A DNA stretch of 6,527 nt from JBMYXZ01 sp049608925 (GTDB lineage Bacteria; Pseudomonadota; Alphaproteobacteria; JAGOMX01), in the NCBI GenBank assembly GCA_049608925.1, contig JBMYXZ010000080.1:1-6527 (forward strand), read 5' to 3'. The notes under the pieces were generated by a model. The model was given only the letters and a program-made list of their open reading frames with translations. It was not told the origin of the DNA and ran no database searches. Shown here one piece after another: positions 6,392 through 6,527 of the stretch. The position numbers were made by a program, and so were the translations under genes. Positions within the stretch are counted from its first letter, which is position 1, and every line of letters begins with the position of its first letter.

Positions 6392-6409
6392 GAGGGGAGA
6401 GAGCCCCTC
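6392..6409. terminator. GC-rich hairpin after the exported-protein gene
   Basis: GAGGGG (6392-6397) pairs with CCCCTC (6404-6409) around a six-base AGAGAG loop, 24 bases after the stop codon. There is no T run directly behind it (AATATTTCG follows), so it is not a classic intrinsic terminator. An alternative pairing, CCCTC (6405-6409) with GAGGG (6418-6422), would compete with it and is followed more closely by a short T tract (6429-6432). Its position after the last gene of the plus-strand run makes a 3'-end role plausible. Confidence 0.4.
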
Positions 6410-6527
6410 AATATTTCGAGGGTTCGGGTTTTGCCAGTAGGTGTCCGGGATAAATTTTTAATGGATGGAAGAGCATGCTGTTTCGAGTTTCCCTCCACTC
6501 AACCCCGCACACTCCGACGCTCCGTGA
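6410..6527. other. Right-edge region without a recognised gene
   Basis: I can name no gene in the last 118 bases. Short open frames run off the edge on both strands: plus from ATG 6461, and minus from the edge to a stop near 6411. Neither encodes a motif I know and neither has a clear ribosome binding site. The composition shifts toward GC compared with the gene before it, and CCAGTAGGTGTCCGGGATAA (6435-6454) followed by an AT tract looks like the outer part of a repeat or insertion sequence. No matching inverted end is in the window. Confidence 0.3.

Overview
The window reads as bacterial chromosome from an alphaproteobacterium. The central block plsY-dprA-topA is a gene order I know from many Alphaproteobacteria. 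The moderate base composition, TTG/GTG starts, broken gene ends and lineage-specific genes suggest a host-associated, rearranged genome such as a Holosporales-like lineage. That placement is inference; no rRNA or other taxonomic marker is present.

Left edge (1-301): two gene remnants abut head to head. On the minus strand, bases 1-107 encode an internal piece of DNA polymerase III alpha (DnaE), cut off just upstream of its RRAMGKKKPEEM motif. On the plus strand, bases from about 104 to 301 encode only the C-terminal part of a SpoU/TrmH-type RNA methyltransferase. Neither has its own beginning here, so the boundary near base 104-108 is a rearrangement breakpoint or an assembly join. A 62-base gap with a small hairpin and a weak promoter-like box follows.

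Core (364-4594): plsY (acyl-phosphate to glycerol-3-phosphate acyltransferase, membrane phospholipid synthesis), dprA (RecA loader on single-stranded DNA) and topA (DNA topoisomerase I) are tightly packed. plsY and dprA overlap by 20 bases, and dprA and topA are 3 bases apart, so they are very probably one transcript. All three are full length with their key catalytic or binding motifs.

Right part (4595-6527): the rnr gene that often follows topA in Alphaproteobacteria is not seen. Instead there is a DUF1543-family gene, then a near-perfect 37-base copy of the 3' end of topA (35/37 identical, exactly 650 bases downstream, still in frame with its stop codon), then a gene for a 364-residue predicted exported protein of unknown function. 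The direct repeat brackets the DUF1543 gene and marks it as a likely insertion or tandem-duplication scar beside topA. The last 159 bases hold no convincing gene, only a short GC-rich hairpin and sequence of a different character that could be the start of another repeat or element.
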